Positions 51,327 to 60,458 of a stretch of 64,000 bases of DNA are shown one piece after another (positions within the stretch are counted from its first letter, which is position 1; each line of letters opens with the position of its first letter). A model generated the notes under the pieces. That model did no database searches, was not told the origin of the DNA, and was given only the letters and a program-made list of their open reading frames with translations. A program made the position numbers and the translations under genes. Source of the DNA: Microbacterium testaceum (GTDB lineage Bacteria; Actinomycetota; Actinomycetes; Actinomycetales; Microbacteriaceae); contig NZ_JAJGNJ010000003.1 in NCBI RefSeq assembly GCF_020781835.1, positions 372,001-436,000 on the forward strand, written 5' to 3'.

Positions 51327-51405
51327 AGGGTCAGGTCCTTCCGCGGGACGGGTGCGGGACGGCATCCACTCTGCCGCGAACGCACCGCGGGAGCGAACGG
51401 ACCCC

Positions 51406-52560
51406 TCACGACGACGTGCCGATCGGCAGGGTCGCGCGGACGACGAAGTCCTCCCCCTCCGGCTGCGCGGACAGCGTCCCGCCGGCGAGCTGGGCGCGCT
51501 CGCGCATACCGATCACGCCGTGTCCGCCCGTTGTCGGCGCGGCGCCAGCGGCGCGGCGGTTGCGCACCGACAGCTCCACCCTCTCCGGATGCCACGCGAA
51601 CCGCACGCTCACCCGACGGTCGACGCCGTGGCGCAGGGCGTTGGTGAGCGCTTCCTGCAGGATCCGGTACAGCGCGAGCTGGACGGCCGCCGGAGGCTCG
51701 ACGCCAGGACCCGGATCGACCATCGTGTGCAGCTCGACACCGGCCGCGCGCACCTGCGCGTAGAGGGTCTCGACGTCGGCGAGGGCGGGCTGCGGACCGT
51801 CGGCTTGACTGTGACGCAGCTGAGTGAGCAGCAGTCGGACATCGGTGAGGGCGGCGCGGGCGGTGGACGAGATCGTCGACAGGGCCTGCGTCGCAGCCGC
51901 GGGATCCTGCGCAGCGGCGTACCGCGCTCCGTCGGCCTGGGCGATCACGACGGCGAGCGAGTGGGCGACGACGTCGTGCATGTCGCGGGCGATGCGCACC
52001 CGCTCCTGCTCGGCGACGGTGGCCTCCTCGGCGGCGCGTTGCGCGCGCGCGTTCGCCGAGGCCCGGGCGGCTGTGCGGACCAGGGCGCCGGTGACCCAGG
52101 AGAGCAGGAAGGCGAAGCCCGAGCTCAGCAGGACCGCGAGGACGGCGAAGGCGTCTTGGGGGTGGTACACCTCTGCCCCGCCGCGCACGATCAGGTAGAC
52201 GGTGACCACGACCGCCCCGCCCACCGACGATGCCAGTCCCGCCCAGAACACGCGGCGGCTCCCGTACGCGGCGGTGCCGTAGAGCACCGCGAAGATGACG
52301 ACGTCGGTGGGGGTCGGGGAACGCAGGAACGCCATCTGCGCGATCGCCCCGGCCCAGGCCAGGGCGAGTCCGACGCCGGGGTGCAGCCGCCGGAACGCGA
52401 ACGCCGCTGCGAGCAGGGCGACGAACAGCACCGCGCCGAGGTTGCCGCCGATGTCGCCGGGCTGGAGTTCGAGCACGATCGCGATCAGGCCGAAGAGACC
52501 GGCCGCGACGAGGTCGACGACCAGTTGGTAGCGGAGCAGGGGACGCAGGGCGATGCGCAT
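51406..52560 (-). CDS. Sensor histidine kinase, HisKA_3 type
   Basis: 384 aa. About five to six N-terminal membrane helices (residues 10-150), a coiled-coil (ARASANARAQRAAEEATVAEQER), and the phosphoacceptor region RIARDMHDVVAHSLAVVIAQADG with His near residue 200. The ATPase domain includes LQEALTNALRHG (N box) and GGHGVIGMRERAQLAGG (G box). The large membrane module without a periplasmic domain suggests sensing of membrane state or a lipophilic signal. ATG 52558-52560 is used; a GTG three codons upstream is possible. Confidence 0.94.
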   Translation of the reverse strand: MRIALRPLLRYQLVVDLVAAGLFGLIAIVLELQPGDIGGNLGAVLFVALLAAAFAFRRLHPGVGLALAWAGAIAQMAFLRSPTPTDVVIFAVLYGTAAYGSRRVFWAGLASSVGGAVVVTVYLIVRGGAEVYHPQDAFAVLAVLLSSGFAFLLSWVTGALVRTAARASANARAQRAAEEATVAEQERVRIARDMHDVVAHSLAVVIAQADGARYAAAQDPAAATQALSTISSTARAALTDVRLLLTQLRHSQADGPQPALADVETLYAQVRAAGVELHTMVDPGPGVEPPAAVQLALYRILQEALTNALRHGVDRRVSVRFAWHPERVELSVRNRRAAGAAPTTGGHGVIGMRERAQLAGGTLSAQPEGEDFVVRATLPIGTSS

Positions 52561-52672
52561 CCCCGTCACGCTACGCGGGCGCCGGGCCGTCGGCATCCGT
52601 CGTCAGATGTATTCGGTCGGGGTGCCGGCCCTCCGACGACGGGCCCGACCCGAGCCGTCCTGCGGAGAACGT

Positions 52673-52740
52673 CGATGACACGCCGTCCTGCGGCATCCCC
52701 CACGGCGTGTCCACCCCGACCTCCGCACGACGGCACGCCG
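52673..52740. repeat. Structured intergenic element, copy 1 (GACACGCCG/CGGCGTGTC)
   Basis: GACACGCCG (52677-52685) and CGGCGTGTC (52703-52711) form a perfect 9-bp inverted repeat, followed 20 bp on by CCGCACGACGG (52723-52733). The same three words with the same order and nearly the same spacing occur at 54828-54897. It lies between the kinase and Lrp genes. Confidence 0.7.
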
Positions 52741-52768
52741 ACCTGCGCGGCCAGAACGCCGTACCGCG

Positions 52769-53257
52769 TCAGGCCGGGAAGTCGGCGGGCTCGATGGGAC
52801 GCGCCTCGAAGAAGGTCTGCAGCACGATCGTGGTGCGGGTGTTCACCTGCGCGGCCGCGCGGATGTCGCGGATCAGCGTCTCCAGGTCGCGCGGGGTGGG
52901 CACACGGACGAAGAGCATGTAGGCCGCGTCGCCGGCGATGGAGTGGCACGCTTCGATGGCGCTGAGGTGGGCGAGCAGTTCGGGGGCGTTGTCGGGTTGG
53001 GCCGGGTCCAGCGGTGTGATCTCGACGAACGCGGCGAGCGGCCGGCCGAGGGCCTCGGCGTCGAGCACGGGACGGTAGCCGCGCACGATCCCGCGGGCCT
53101 CCAGCCGCCGCAGCCGTGACTGCACCGCCGACACCGACAGCCCCACCCTCTCGGACAGGTGGGCGAGCGTGGCGCGCGCGTCGAGCGAGATCTCGCGCAC
53201 GATGGCGGCGTCGACGGTGTCGTCGAGTCGCGCGCGGCGAACGGAACCGTCGGGCAT
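52769..53257 (-). CDS. Lrp/AsnC-family transcriptional regulator
   Basis: 162 aa. N-terminal helix-turn-helix TLAHLSERVGLSVSAVQSRLRRLEARGIV with the Lrp pattern, then the RAM ligand-binding domain (AFVEITPLDPA, CHSIAGDAAYMLFVRVPTPRDLETLIRD, VNTRTTIVLQTFFE). ATG 53255-53257 begins the family core. It is divergent from the DUF6421 gene and most likely regulates it and itself in response to an amino acid. Confidence 0.93.
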   Translation of the reverse strand: MPDGSVRRARLDDTVDAAIVREISLDARATLAHLSERVGLSVSAVQSRLRRLEARGIVRGYRPVLDAEALGRPLAAFVEITPLDPAQPDNAPELLAHLSAIEACHSIAGDAAYMLFVRVPTPRDLETLIRDIRAAAQVNTRTTIVLQTFFEARPIEPADFPA

Positions 53258-53335
53258 GGGGCCGACAGTACCAGTGCCCGCGCGATTGCACGCTCGCGTT
53301 GGATGAACATTTTCCGCTAGCATGCGTGTTTGACC

Positions 53336-53346
53336 GGAATATTTCC
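53336..53346. promoter_or_regulatory. Short palindrome in the Lrp-DUF6421 spacer
   Basis: GGAA-TAT-TTCC lies 23 bp before the DUF6421 start, in an AT-richer patch (GAACATTTTCCGC nearby). It is a possible Lrp binding half, but the motif is short. Confidence 0.3.
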
Positions 53347-53368
53347 CGCATCTCGATGGGAGGCCGCC

Positions 53369-54775
53369 ATGACCCTCGCAACTTCTCCGCGCTCGACGCA
53401 CGACCTGCTCGCCGACCACACGGCCGATACGGTCGAGCACTCCCCCGCGTGGACCCTGCTGAAGGATGCCGCGACCGATCTGCAGTCGCTCCAGGCTCAG
53501 GACGGGTCCGTCCCCGAGGCAGCCGATCGGGCCCGGGCCGCCGGGCTCGTCGCCGACATCGTCGCCGCGATCACCGCCCTCACCCCTCTCTTCCCTCACG
53601 ACGAGGCATACCTGCGCGCTGCCGTCGCGGACTTCGAGCGGTGGGCGGATGCCGGGTTCGGCGTGCCCGATTTCCTCGACTCCCTCGTGGCCTTCCAGCC
53701 GCAGCAGCATCGGGTCGACGGCATCCGTCACCTCGTCGTCTTCCCCATGTACACCCAGAACGGATCGCGCGACCGGCACGTCGAGGCCGTTCTCGTCGAG
53801 GTCATCTGGCCGGAATTCATCGCGCGACTGGAGACCGAATACACCAACGGGCTCTTCGTCTCGCTGCGCCTGGTGGACTTCACGCCCGGCTACGACACCA
53901 ACTCCGCCGTGCTCTTCCCCGAGACCGTCGCGATGCGCGAGGTTCCGACCTTCACGTGGGGCGCGATCTTCCAGGACCGCGAGGCCGCCCGGTACCGCCG
54001 GGTGACGCGCGCCGCCGCCGAGATCACCAAGCTCGACCTGCCCGAGGGCGCCGCGCGGCTGCTCGACGATCAGGACCTCGCCGAGCGCACCTTCGTGATG
54101 TGGGACATCATCCACGACCGCACCCACATGCGCGGCGACCTGCCCTTCGACCCGTTCATGATCAAGCAACGGATGCCGTTCTTCCTCTACTCGCTCGAGG
54201 AGCTGCGCTGCGACCTCACCGCGTTCCGCGAGTGCGTCGAGATCCACAAGCGCCTGTCGGCGCGGGACGACCTGGATGCCGCCGAGCAGGCCATGCTCGA
54301 GCACGCCGAGCTCGTGCAGTACGCCGTGATCTTCGACCGCATCTTCCGCTTCGCCATCACCGGCTCGCGCGTGCGCAACTACGACGGCCTCGGCGGTCAG
54401 CTGCTCTTCGCCTGGCTGCACCAGCGCCGCGTGCTGCATTGGACCGACACGTCGCTCGCGTTCGACTGGGACGAGGTCCCCGCCGCGGTGGTCGCGCTGG
54501 CCGATGCCATCGACGACCTGTACTGGCGCTCGATCGACCGACCGAAGACCGCGCACTGGCTGGCCGCGTACGACCTGGTGCGGTCGGTGGTCACCCCTCA
54601 CCCCGCCTCGGTGTGGGCGCGCGGACTACCGGACGAGGTGCTCGCCGGGCTCCCCAAGGGGTACACGGATGCCGTGCTGGACGACGAATTTCCCCTGTCC
54701 ATGTTCTTCGAGGCGCTCGAGAAGAAGATGCGACCCGTGATCGCCTCGACCGAGGGCATCACCGGACGTGACTGA
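53369..54775 (+). CDS. DUF6421 family protein
   Basis: 468 aa protein of a family known mainly from Actinobacteria and without assigned function. Conserved-looking segments: HLVVFPMYTQNGSRDRHVEA, VIWPEFIARLE, FTPGYDTNSAVLFPETVA, WDIIHDRTHMRGDLPFDPFMIKQRMPFF (His-rich, possible metal site) and RVRNYDGLGGQLLFAWLH. No signal peptide or membrane helix. ATG 53369 follows GGGAGG. It is read toward an SDR gene and lies opposite an Lrp regulator; a threonine aldolase gene is close by, so an amino-acid-related role is likely but undefined. Confidence 0.82.
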   Translation: MTLATSPRSTHDLLADHTADTVEHSPAWTLLKDAATDLQSLQAQDGSVPEAADRARAAGLVADIVAAITALTPLFPHDEAYLRAAVADFERWADAGFGVPDFLDSLVAFQPQQHRVDGIRHLVVFPMYTQNGSRDRHVEAVLVEVIWPEFIARLETEYTNGLFVSLRLVDFTPGYDTNSAVLFPETVAMREVPTFTWGAIFQDREAARYRRVTRAAAEITKLDLPEGAARLLDDQDLAERTFVMWDIIHDRTHMRGDLPFDPFMIKQRMPFFLYSLEELRCDLTAFRECVEIHKRLSARDDLDAAEQAMLEHAELVQYAVIFDRIFRFAITGSRVRNYDGLGGQLLFAWLHQRRVLHWTDTSLAFDWDEVPAAVVALADAIDDLYWRSIDRPKTAHWLAAYDLVRSVVTPHPASVWARGLPDEVLAGLPKGYTDAVLDDEFPLSMFFEALEKKMRPVIASTEGITGRD

Positions 54776-54827
54776 GCCCTCCGGGTCCCCCGTCCGCGGT
54801 CGCGGCTGACCGTCCGGCGGAGTCCAT

Positions 54828-54897
54828 CGACGACACGCCGACAGGGGTGGCGGTCGCACCGGCGTGTCGGCCACGATGTCCGCACGACGGTACGCGA
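54828..54897. repeat. Structured intergenic element, copy 2 (GACACGCCG/CGGCGTGTC)
   Basis: GACACGCCG (54832-54840), CGGCGTGTC (54860-54868) and CCGCACGACGG (54880-54890) repeat the element at 52673-52740, with loop 2 bp longer and the same 20-bp step to the third word. It sits between the DUF6421 and SDR genes. Confidence 0.7.
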
Positions 54898-54946
54898 CGG
54901 CGCGCCGTCGGCCGCAACGGCATCCAACGAGGGAGTGGGAGGGGCC

Positions 54947-55630
54947 ATGGACACGGACACCGGCGTGTACGGCCGCACGGTGCTGCTCGCCGGCGGCACG
55001 AGTGCGGTGGGGCGCAGCACGGCCCGCGCGCTGCGCGAGGCGGGCGCGACCACGATCGTGGTCGGCTCCGACGCCGGGCGCCTGTCCGAGGTGGCCGAGG
55101 AGATCGAGGGGGTCGTGACCGAACGGTGCGACCTCACAGACCCGGATGCCGTGAGCGCGCTGCGCGACCGGGTTCACGCCGCGCACGGGGATGTCGACGG
55201 CATCCTGCACCTCGTTGGGGGCTGGCGGGGCGGCGGCGGGCTCGCCGGGCAGAGCGATGACGATTTCGCGTTCCTGCTGCGCTCGTTCACGGCGCTGCGG
55301 AACGTCACCCGGACCTTCGACGCCGACCTTCGGGCTTCGGATGCCGGCCGACTCGCGATTGTGTCGTCGACCGCGGTGGCGCGTCCCCTCGCGGGCGGTG
55401 CCAACTACGCCGCGGTGAAGGCGGCTGGTGAGGCATGGACGCGGGCGGTCGCCCAGGGCTTCGCGAAGGCAGCGCGCGACGCCGGGCGGGAGCCCTCGGC
55501 GGCGGCGGTCGTGTTCCGCGTGAAGAGCCTCGCGGGCCTCGAGGACGCCCTCGCGCTCGCCTTCCTCGGGCTGTGGGGCGACCCGGCAGCCGACGTCAAC
55601 GACGTCGTCATCGAGCTCGCGGAGGCCTGA
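54947..55630 (+). CDS. Short-chain dehydrogenase/reductase
   Basis: 227 aa. NAD(P)-binding VLLAGGTSAVGRSTARAL, acidic RCDLTDPDAV, GILHLVGGW (in place of NNAG), active-site Ser in LAIVSSTAVA and the YxxxK pair in NYAAVKAAGEAW. ATG 54947 lies after GGGAGGGG; a GTG at 54935 is less likely. Same strand as the DUF6421 gene, 171 bp downstream with a repeat element between. Substrate unknown. Confidence 0.9.
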   Translation: MDTDTGVYGRTVLLAGGTSAVGRSTARALREAGATTIVVGSDAGRLSEVAEEIEGVVTERCDLTDPDAVSALRDRVHAAHGDVDGILHLVGGWRGGGGLAGQSDDDFAFLLRSFTALRNVTRTFDADLRASDAGRLAIVSSTAVARPLAGGANYAAVKAAGEAWTRAVAQGFAKAARDAGREPSAAAVVFRVKSLAGLEDALALAFLGLWGDPAADVNDVVIELAEA

Positions 55631-55693
55631 GCAGAAGCCGCCCCCTCGCCGAACGAGCGGCCGCCGGCGTCCGCAGACTCGGACACCTCCGCG

Positions 55694-57190
55694 TCACGCG
55701 TCGGAGCCCGGGGCCCGTTCGGGGGCGTCGCGCGCGGGAATCTCGGCATCCGGTACCCCACCGGCCCGCGCCGCGAGGGAGGATGTCTCTTCGCCCGCTG
55801 CCGGCACGGCGGTCGCCTCCGCGGCGGGATCCGCGGGCGCCGCCTGGTACCGGGCGGAGAGCACCCGGTAGGAGCGGGTGAGGAACGCCCCCGCACCCAC
55901 GACCACCATGATGAGCCCGGCGAAGACGAAGACGAGGGCGATCCCTCGCCCGATGCCGTCGCCGAGCAGCCAGCCCCACGTGGCGCTTCCGTCGGGACCG
56001 TCCATGTACGGGATGATCACGAACTGCGCGATGGGCGCGATGAGGAACGCCGTGATGGGCGCCGAGGCGGACTCGAACGCGGCGGCGAAGCCGAACACCC
56101 GCCCCTGCGTCTCGAAGGGCACGACCTTCTGGATCACCGTCTGCTCGGCTGCCTCGACCGCGGGGATGAGCGCCATGTACACCCAGATGCCCACCCCGTA
56201 CAGCCACCACCAGTCGCGCAGGGTGAAGGCAGCACCGAGCACCCCCATACCGATCACGATGAGCAACATCGTCCGGATGGGGTTGCGCCCGAGCCCGAAC
56301 TTGGCCACGAGCGCGCCACCGATGATGAAGCCGGTTGCGGTGACCCCGAGCACGAGACCCCAGGCCTCGACCGTGAACAGTTGGAGCCCGTACGGGTCCA
56401 TCAGTGCGAGGTAGACGCCGCCGATGAGGTTGTTGAACGTCGAGAAGATCAGCAGGGCGAACAGTCCCGGTGAGGCGCGGACGGCGCGGACCGCACCGCG
56501 CACATCGACCGCCGGCTGGCGCTCCCCCGTGGACTCGGGGCGCTTCTCGGGGATGCGGATCGTGAACAGGTGCACCAGCGCCACGAGGGTGAGGGCGATC
56601 GCGATGGCCAGTGTCCAGCCCATGCCGAGCTGACCGACGGAGAGCCCGCTGAAGACGCTCGTGACGACGAACGACAGGCCCTGCACGGTGCCGACGAGTC
56701 CATTGGCGTTGGCCCGACGCTCCTCGGGGATGAGCAGCGTCACCGTGGTCGACAGCGCGATGTTGCGCATGTTCTCGACGACGGCTCCGCCGAGGACGAC
56801 AGCGGAGAAGATCCAGAACCAGGGGCCGCCGAGATCCAGCAGCGCGCTCTCGGGCAGTGCGAGCCACAGGGCCCCGGCGAGGAGGAACGCCACGAGGGTC
56901 ACGACACCCGACACGACCATGACGCGGTGCTTGCGGTGGCGGTCGACGACCGTGCCGAACAGCATGGCGAACAGGGCCAGCAGCAGCATGTAGGCACCGC
57001 CGATGATGCCCGTCGCCAGCACCGACCGCGTCTCGAGGAACACCCAGAAGGTGAGCGCGAACCAGAGGTAGCTCGTCGTGACGTTCGCGGCGGCGGTGTT
57101 GACGAGCACACCGAGGAATGCCCGACGGCCGGCGTCGGGCCCCACGATGGGGGCGCCGGCCGCGGCGGGGGACGGTGACGTCTCGGACAT
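55694..57190 (-). CDS. MFS transporter
   Basis: 498 aa with about 12 membrane helices. The cytoplasmic loop between helices 2 and 3 reads GTVVDRHRKHRVMV, the usual MFS motif A region; the second half starts at VRASPGLFALLIFSTFNNLIGG. The C-terminal about 45 residues are polar and Ala/Glu-rich. The pattern resembles MFS_3/enterobactin-exporter-type permeases. ATG 57188-57190 begins the cytoplasmic N-terminus. It is divergent from the threonine aldolase gene. Confidence 0.92.
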   Translation of the reverse strand: MSETSPSPAAAGAPIVGPDAGRRAFLGVLVNTAAANVTTSYLWFALTFWVFLETRSVLATGIIGGAYMLLLALFAMLFGTVVDRHRKHRVMVVSGVVTLVAFLLAGALWLALPESALLDLGGPWFWIFSAVVLGGAVVENMRNIALSTTVTLLIPEERRANANGLVGTVQGLSFVVTSVFSGLSVGQLGMGWTLAIAIALTLVALVHLFTIRIPEKRPESTGERQPAVDVRGAVRAVRASPGLFALLIFSTFNNLIGGVYLALMDPYGLQLFTVEAWGLVLGVTATGFIIGGALVAKFGLGRNPIRTMLLIVIGMGVLGAAFTLRDWWWLYGVGIWVYMALIPAVEAAEQTVIQKVVPFETQGRVFGFAAAFESASAPITAFLIAPIAQFVIIPYMDGPDGSATWGWLLGDGIGRGIALVFVFAGLIMVVVGAGAFLTRSYRVLSARYQAAPADPAAEATAVPAAGEETSSLAARAGGVPDAEIPARDAPERAPGSDA

Positions 57191-57269
57191 GCCGATCACG
57201 TTAGCCACCCCCTCCGACATCGGCCAGAGCCCCGGCGTCGGCCGGCCTCGCCGTGACTACGCTGGAGGG

Positions 57270-58337
57270 GTGACCCCCCTGCATGACACCGCCGTCCGCG
57301 GCTTCGCGTCCGACAACTACTCCGGCATCCACCCCGACGTCCTGGCCGCGATCGCCGCCGCGAACGAGGGCCACCAGGTCGCGTACGGCGAGGACGTCTA
57401 CACCGCCCGTCTCCAAGAGCTGTTCAGGGGTCTTCTCGGCGAGGGCGTCGAGGCCTACCCCGTCTTCAACGGCACGGGCGCCAACGTCGTGGGTCTGCAG
57501 TCGATGCTCCCCCGCTGGGGCGCGGTGATCTCGGCATCCACCGCGCACATCAACGTCGACGAGGGCGGGGCTCCCGAGCGGGTCGGCGGCATCAAGCTGC
57601 TCACCGTCCCCACCGAGGACGGCAAGCTCACCCCCGAACTGGTCGACCGCGAGGCGTGGGGATGGGGCGATGAACACCGCGCCCAGCCGTTGGTCGTCTC
57701 GATCACCCAGTCGACCGAGCTGGGAACGCTGTACTCCGTCGACGAGATCCGTGCGCTCGCCGACCACGCGCACGCGCACGGCATGCGCCTGCACATGGAC
57801 GGCGCTCGCATCTCGAACGCCGCCGCCGCCCTCGACGTGCCGCTGCGGGCCTTCACGCGCGACGCAGGGGTCGATGTGCTCAGCTTCGGTGGGACGAAGA
57901 ACGGCGCGATGATCGGCGAGGCGATCGTCGTCCTCGACCCCGAGGCATCCACCGGTCTGACATACCTGCGCAAGCTCGACATGCAGCTGTCGAGCAAGAT
58001 GCGGTTCGTGTCGGCGCAGCTGGTCGCCCTGCTGGAGGACGACCTGTGGCTGCGCAACGCCCGCCACGCGAACGCGATGGCGCAACGGCTGCGCGCCGGT
58101 GTCGAGGCGGGTATCGCCGACGGTTCCATCCACGGAGTCGCGTTCACGCAGCCCACGCAGGCCAACGGCGTGTTCGCGACGCTGCCGGAGGGCGTCGCCG
58201 ACCGGCTGCGCGAGAGCTTCCGGTTCTACGACTGGGACGAGATGCGCCGGGAGGTGCGCTGGATGTGCTCGTTCGACACGACCGCGTCCGACATCGACGT
58301 GTTCGTCGCCGCGATCGCCCGCGAGACCGCGCGCTGA
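57270..58337 (+). CDS. Threonine aldolase/beta-eliminating lyase family PLP enzyme
   Basis: 355 aa fold-type I PLP enzyme. FASDNYSGIHPDVL at the start, YGEDVYTARLQELF, VFNGTGANVVGLQ, HMDGARISNAAAAL (cofactor Asp) and PLP Lys in VLSFGGTKNGAMIGEAI near residue 210. These are the landmarks of low-specificity L-threonine aldolases, which cleave threonine to glycine and acetaldehyde. GTG 57270 follows GGAGG by 2-3 bp, and the family N-terminus begins there. A strong hairpin follows at 58360. Confidence 0.93.
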   Translation: MTPLHDTAVRGFASDNYSGIHPDVLAAIAAANEGHQVAYGEDVYTARLQELFRGLLGEGVEAYPVFNGTGANVVGLQSMLPRWGAVISASTAHINVDEGGAPERVGGIKLLTVPTEDGKLTPELVDREAWGWGDEHRAQPLVVSITQSTELGTLYSVDEIRALADHAHAHGMRLHMDGARISNAAAALDVPLRAFTRDAGVDVLSFGGTKNGAMIGEAIVVLDPEASTGLTYLRKLDMQLSSKMRFVSAQLVALLEDDLWLRNARHANAMAQRLRAGVEAGIADGSIHGVAFTQPTQANGVFATLPEGVADRLRESFRFYDWDEMRREVRWMCSFDTTASDIDVFVAAIARETAR

Positions 58338-58359
58338 GACCGGGCCGGCCGACCCGTGT

Positions 58360-58393
58360 GGGCCGTGGCATCGATGAACGGATGCCACGGCCC
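58360..58393. terminator. Strong hairpin between convergent genes
   Basis: GGGCCGTGGCATC (58360-58372) and GATGCCACGGCCC (58381-58393) form a perfect 13-bp stem with an 8-base loop between the stops of the threonine aldolase and M3 peptidase genes. Probable bidirectional terminator. Confidence 0.75.
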
Positions 58394-58401
58394 CCGACGT
58401 C

Positions 58402-60324
58402 TCAGGCGCCGGCGAGCCAGTCGCGGTAGGCGTCGAACGTCGTCGGGCGACCGAGGAACGTCTCGACGAGGTCGCGGGCGTCACGCGTGCCGCCCGGCTC
58501 GAGGATCTCGCGTCGATAGCGCGCAGCGGTGTCGACGTCGAACAGGTCGTCCCCGAACGCCGACAGGAGGTCGCGCGCGATGACGAGGCTCCACTGGTAG
58601 GTGTAGTAGCACGCGCCGTAGCCGGTGAGGTGCCCGAAGCCGGCGTACGAATGCGCACCCTCGAGCGGCGTGATCGGGCTCGCCGCCCGGTAATAGCCGT
58701 CGACCACCGTCGCCAGATCGGTCGGGCGGTCCACGTGGAGGCGGTACGACGTCGTGGCGTGCCCGAGCTGGCGCGTCACCTCGAGAGCCCGGCCGAAGGC
58801 GTCGGCGGTGCGCATGCGCGCGACGAGGTCGGCGGGGATCGGCTCGCCGGCGTCGTTCACGGCGAAGGAGGCCAGTGCCCCGGCATCCCACGCCCACTCC
58901 TCGAGCAACTGACTCGGCGCCTCGACGAAGTCCCACTCGGTCGCGACGCCGGTCCAGCGGCCCCAGCGCTGATGGCCGCCGAGGATGTCGTGCACGAGGT
59001 GACCGAACTCGTGGAAGAACGTGACCACCTCGTCGTGCTCGAGCAGCCCGCGCGAGAAGTTGCACAGCAGCACCGACTCGGGCAGCGAGCGGCCCGCGAT
59101 GCCGGGGACGAGGCCGAAACACGCGGCGTGGCTGTACTTGCCGTCGCGCGGATGCAGGTCGAGGTGGATGCGCCCCAGACGCTCGCCCGCACGGACGACG
59201 TCGTAGGTGCGTACGTCGTCGTGCCAGGAGGGCGCTTCGACCGGCACGTAGTCGACATCGAGCAGGCGCCCGGTCGTGGCGAGCACCCCGTCCAGCACGC
59301 GGTCGAATCGGAAGTACGACCGCACGAGCTGCGCATCGACGTCGTACTCCTCGCGCTTGAGGGCGCCGAGGACGTACCAGAAGTCGGCGATCGTGACCGC
59401 CTCGACGGCGGGGTCGTCGCGCCGCAGCCGCTCGAGCACGCGGGCATACTCGGCGGCGGCCGCGGGCGCTGCGGCATCCGCGATGCGCGCGAGGAAGGAC
59501 GCCACGGCGGCGCTCGATCCGATCATCCGCGTCTCGGTCTCGTAATCCGCCCAGTCGCCGTAGCCGAGCAGCGCCGCCCGCTCGGCGCGCACCGCCAGCA
59601 GCTCGGCGAGCACGGGCTCGTTGTCGGGCCAGGCCAGATCGTTGTACGTCGACATCAGCGCATGGCGCACCGAGCGGTCGCGCGCGTACTCGCGGACGGG
59701 CATGAGGTCGGTGTACTCGGTCGTGAGCGTCACCATGCCCTCCTCGTCGGCGGGGTGCTCGGCGAGGAAGTCGGCGGGGAGACCGTCGAGGGCCGATGCG
59801 GGCACACGGATCGACCTGCGGCCCTCGCGGATGTTCCGCGAGAACGTCAACGACAGCTCGGTGTCGCGGTCGGTCAGTTCTCGCACCCGATCGCGGTCCG
59901 CGTCGTCGAGGTCGACGCCACCGCGACGGAAGTCACGCCGGACATGGGCGAGGAAGCGCAGCTCGTCGGCGGCGAGGCCGGCTGGGTCGGCGTCGGCGAA
60001 GACACGCCACAGGTCGCGGTCGAGCAAGCGGCGCGATTGGGCCGCATCGACGGCCTGCGCCTGCTTCTCAGCGGCAGCGCGCACCGCGGCGTCGGGGTGC
60101 GATTCGCTCAGCAGGTGCGATGGGGCGGCGGCTTCGGCGAGGGCGATGTCCGCCTCGTTCCAGAGTGCGAGGCGCTCGCCGAGCGTCAGGTCGGGTTCGG
60201 CGACGAGGCGCGCGTCGATGGCCGCGACGCGTTCGAGCCGTTCCGTCGGGCGCGTCTGGACGAACGCGCGCCATCCGTCGAGGTCGCGCGGGAGGGAGAG
60301 AGGAGCGAGCGGGGAGTCCGACAT
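58402..60324 (-). CDS. M3-family metallopeptidase (peptidyl-dipeptidase/oligopeptidase type)
   Basis: 640 aa. Zinc motif VVTFFHEFGHLVHDILGG (HExxH) near residue 425, with the third ligand Glu in VEAPSQLLEEWAWD 27 residues on. A C-terminal ASPITPLEGAHSYAGFGHLTGYGACYYTYQWS gives the substrate-binding Tyr/His loop of thimet-oligopeptidase and Dcp enzymes. Cytoplasmic, no signal. It trims short peptides. Confidence 0.93.
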   Translation of the reverse strand: MSDSPLAPLSLPRDLDGWRAFVQTRPTERLERVAAIDARLVAEPDLTLGERLALWNEADIALAEAAAPSHLLSESHPDAAVRAAAEKQAQAVDAAQSRRLLDRDLWRVFADADPAGLAADELRFLAHVRRDFRRGGVDLDDADRDRVRELTDRDTELSLTFSRNIREGRRSIRVPASALDGLPADFLAEHPADEEGMVTLTTEYTDLMPVREYARDRSVRHALMSTYNDLAWPDNEPVLAELLAVRAERAALLGYGDWADYETETRMIGSSAAVASFLARIADAAAPAAAAEYARVLERLRRDDPAVEAVTIADFWYVLGALKREEYDVDAQLVRSYFRFDRVLDGVLATTGRLLDVDYVPVEAPSWHDDVRTYDVVRAGERLGRIHLDLHPRDGKYSHAACFGLVPGIAGRSLPESVLLCNFSRGLLEHDEVVTFFHEFGHLVHDILGGHQRWGRWTGVATEWDFVEAPSQLLEEWAWDAGALASFAVNDAGEPIPADLVARMRTADAFGRALEVTRQLGHATTSYRLHVDRPTDLATVVDGYYRAASPITPLEGAHSYAGFGHLTGYGACYYTYQWSLVIARDLLSAFGDDLFDVDTAARYRREILEPGGTRDARDLVETFLGRPTTFDAYRDWLAGA

Positions 60325-60458
60325 CCTTCGACCCTAGGCAGGGCCGCCGACGCCGGCAACGACCGACGTGCCGACGGGGGAAGGGATGCCGCGACCTCCC
60401 GATCGTGGAGGAGGGGTACCGCGGGCCGCTTGCCCGCCTGTCCGGCCTGAATCCCCGG

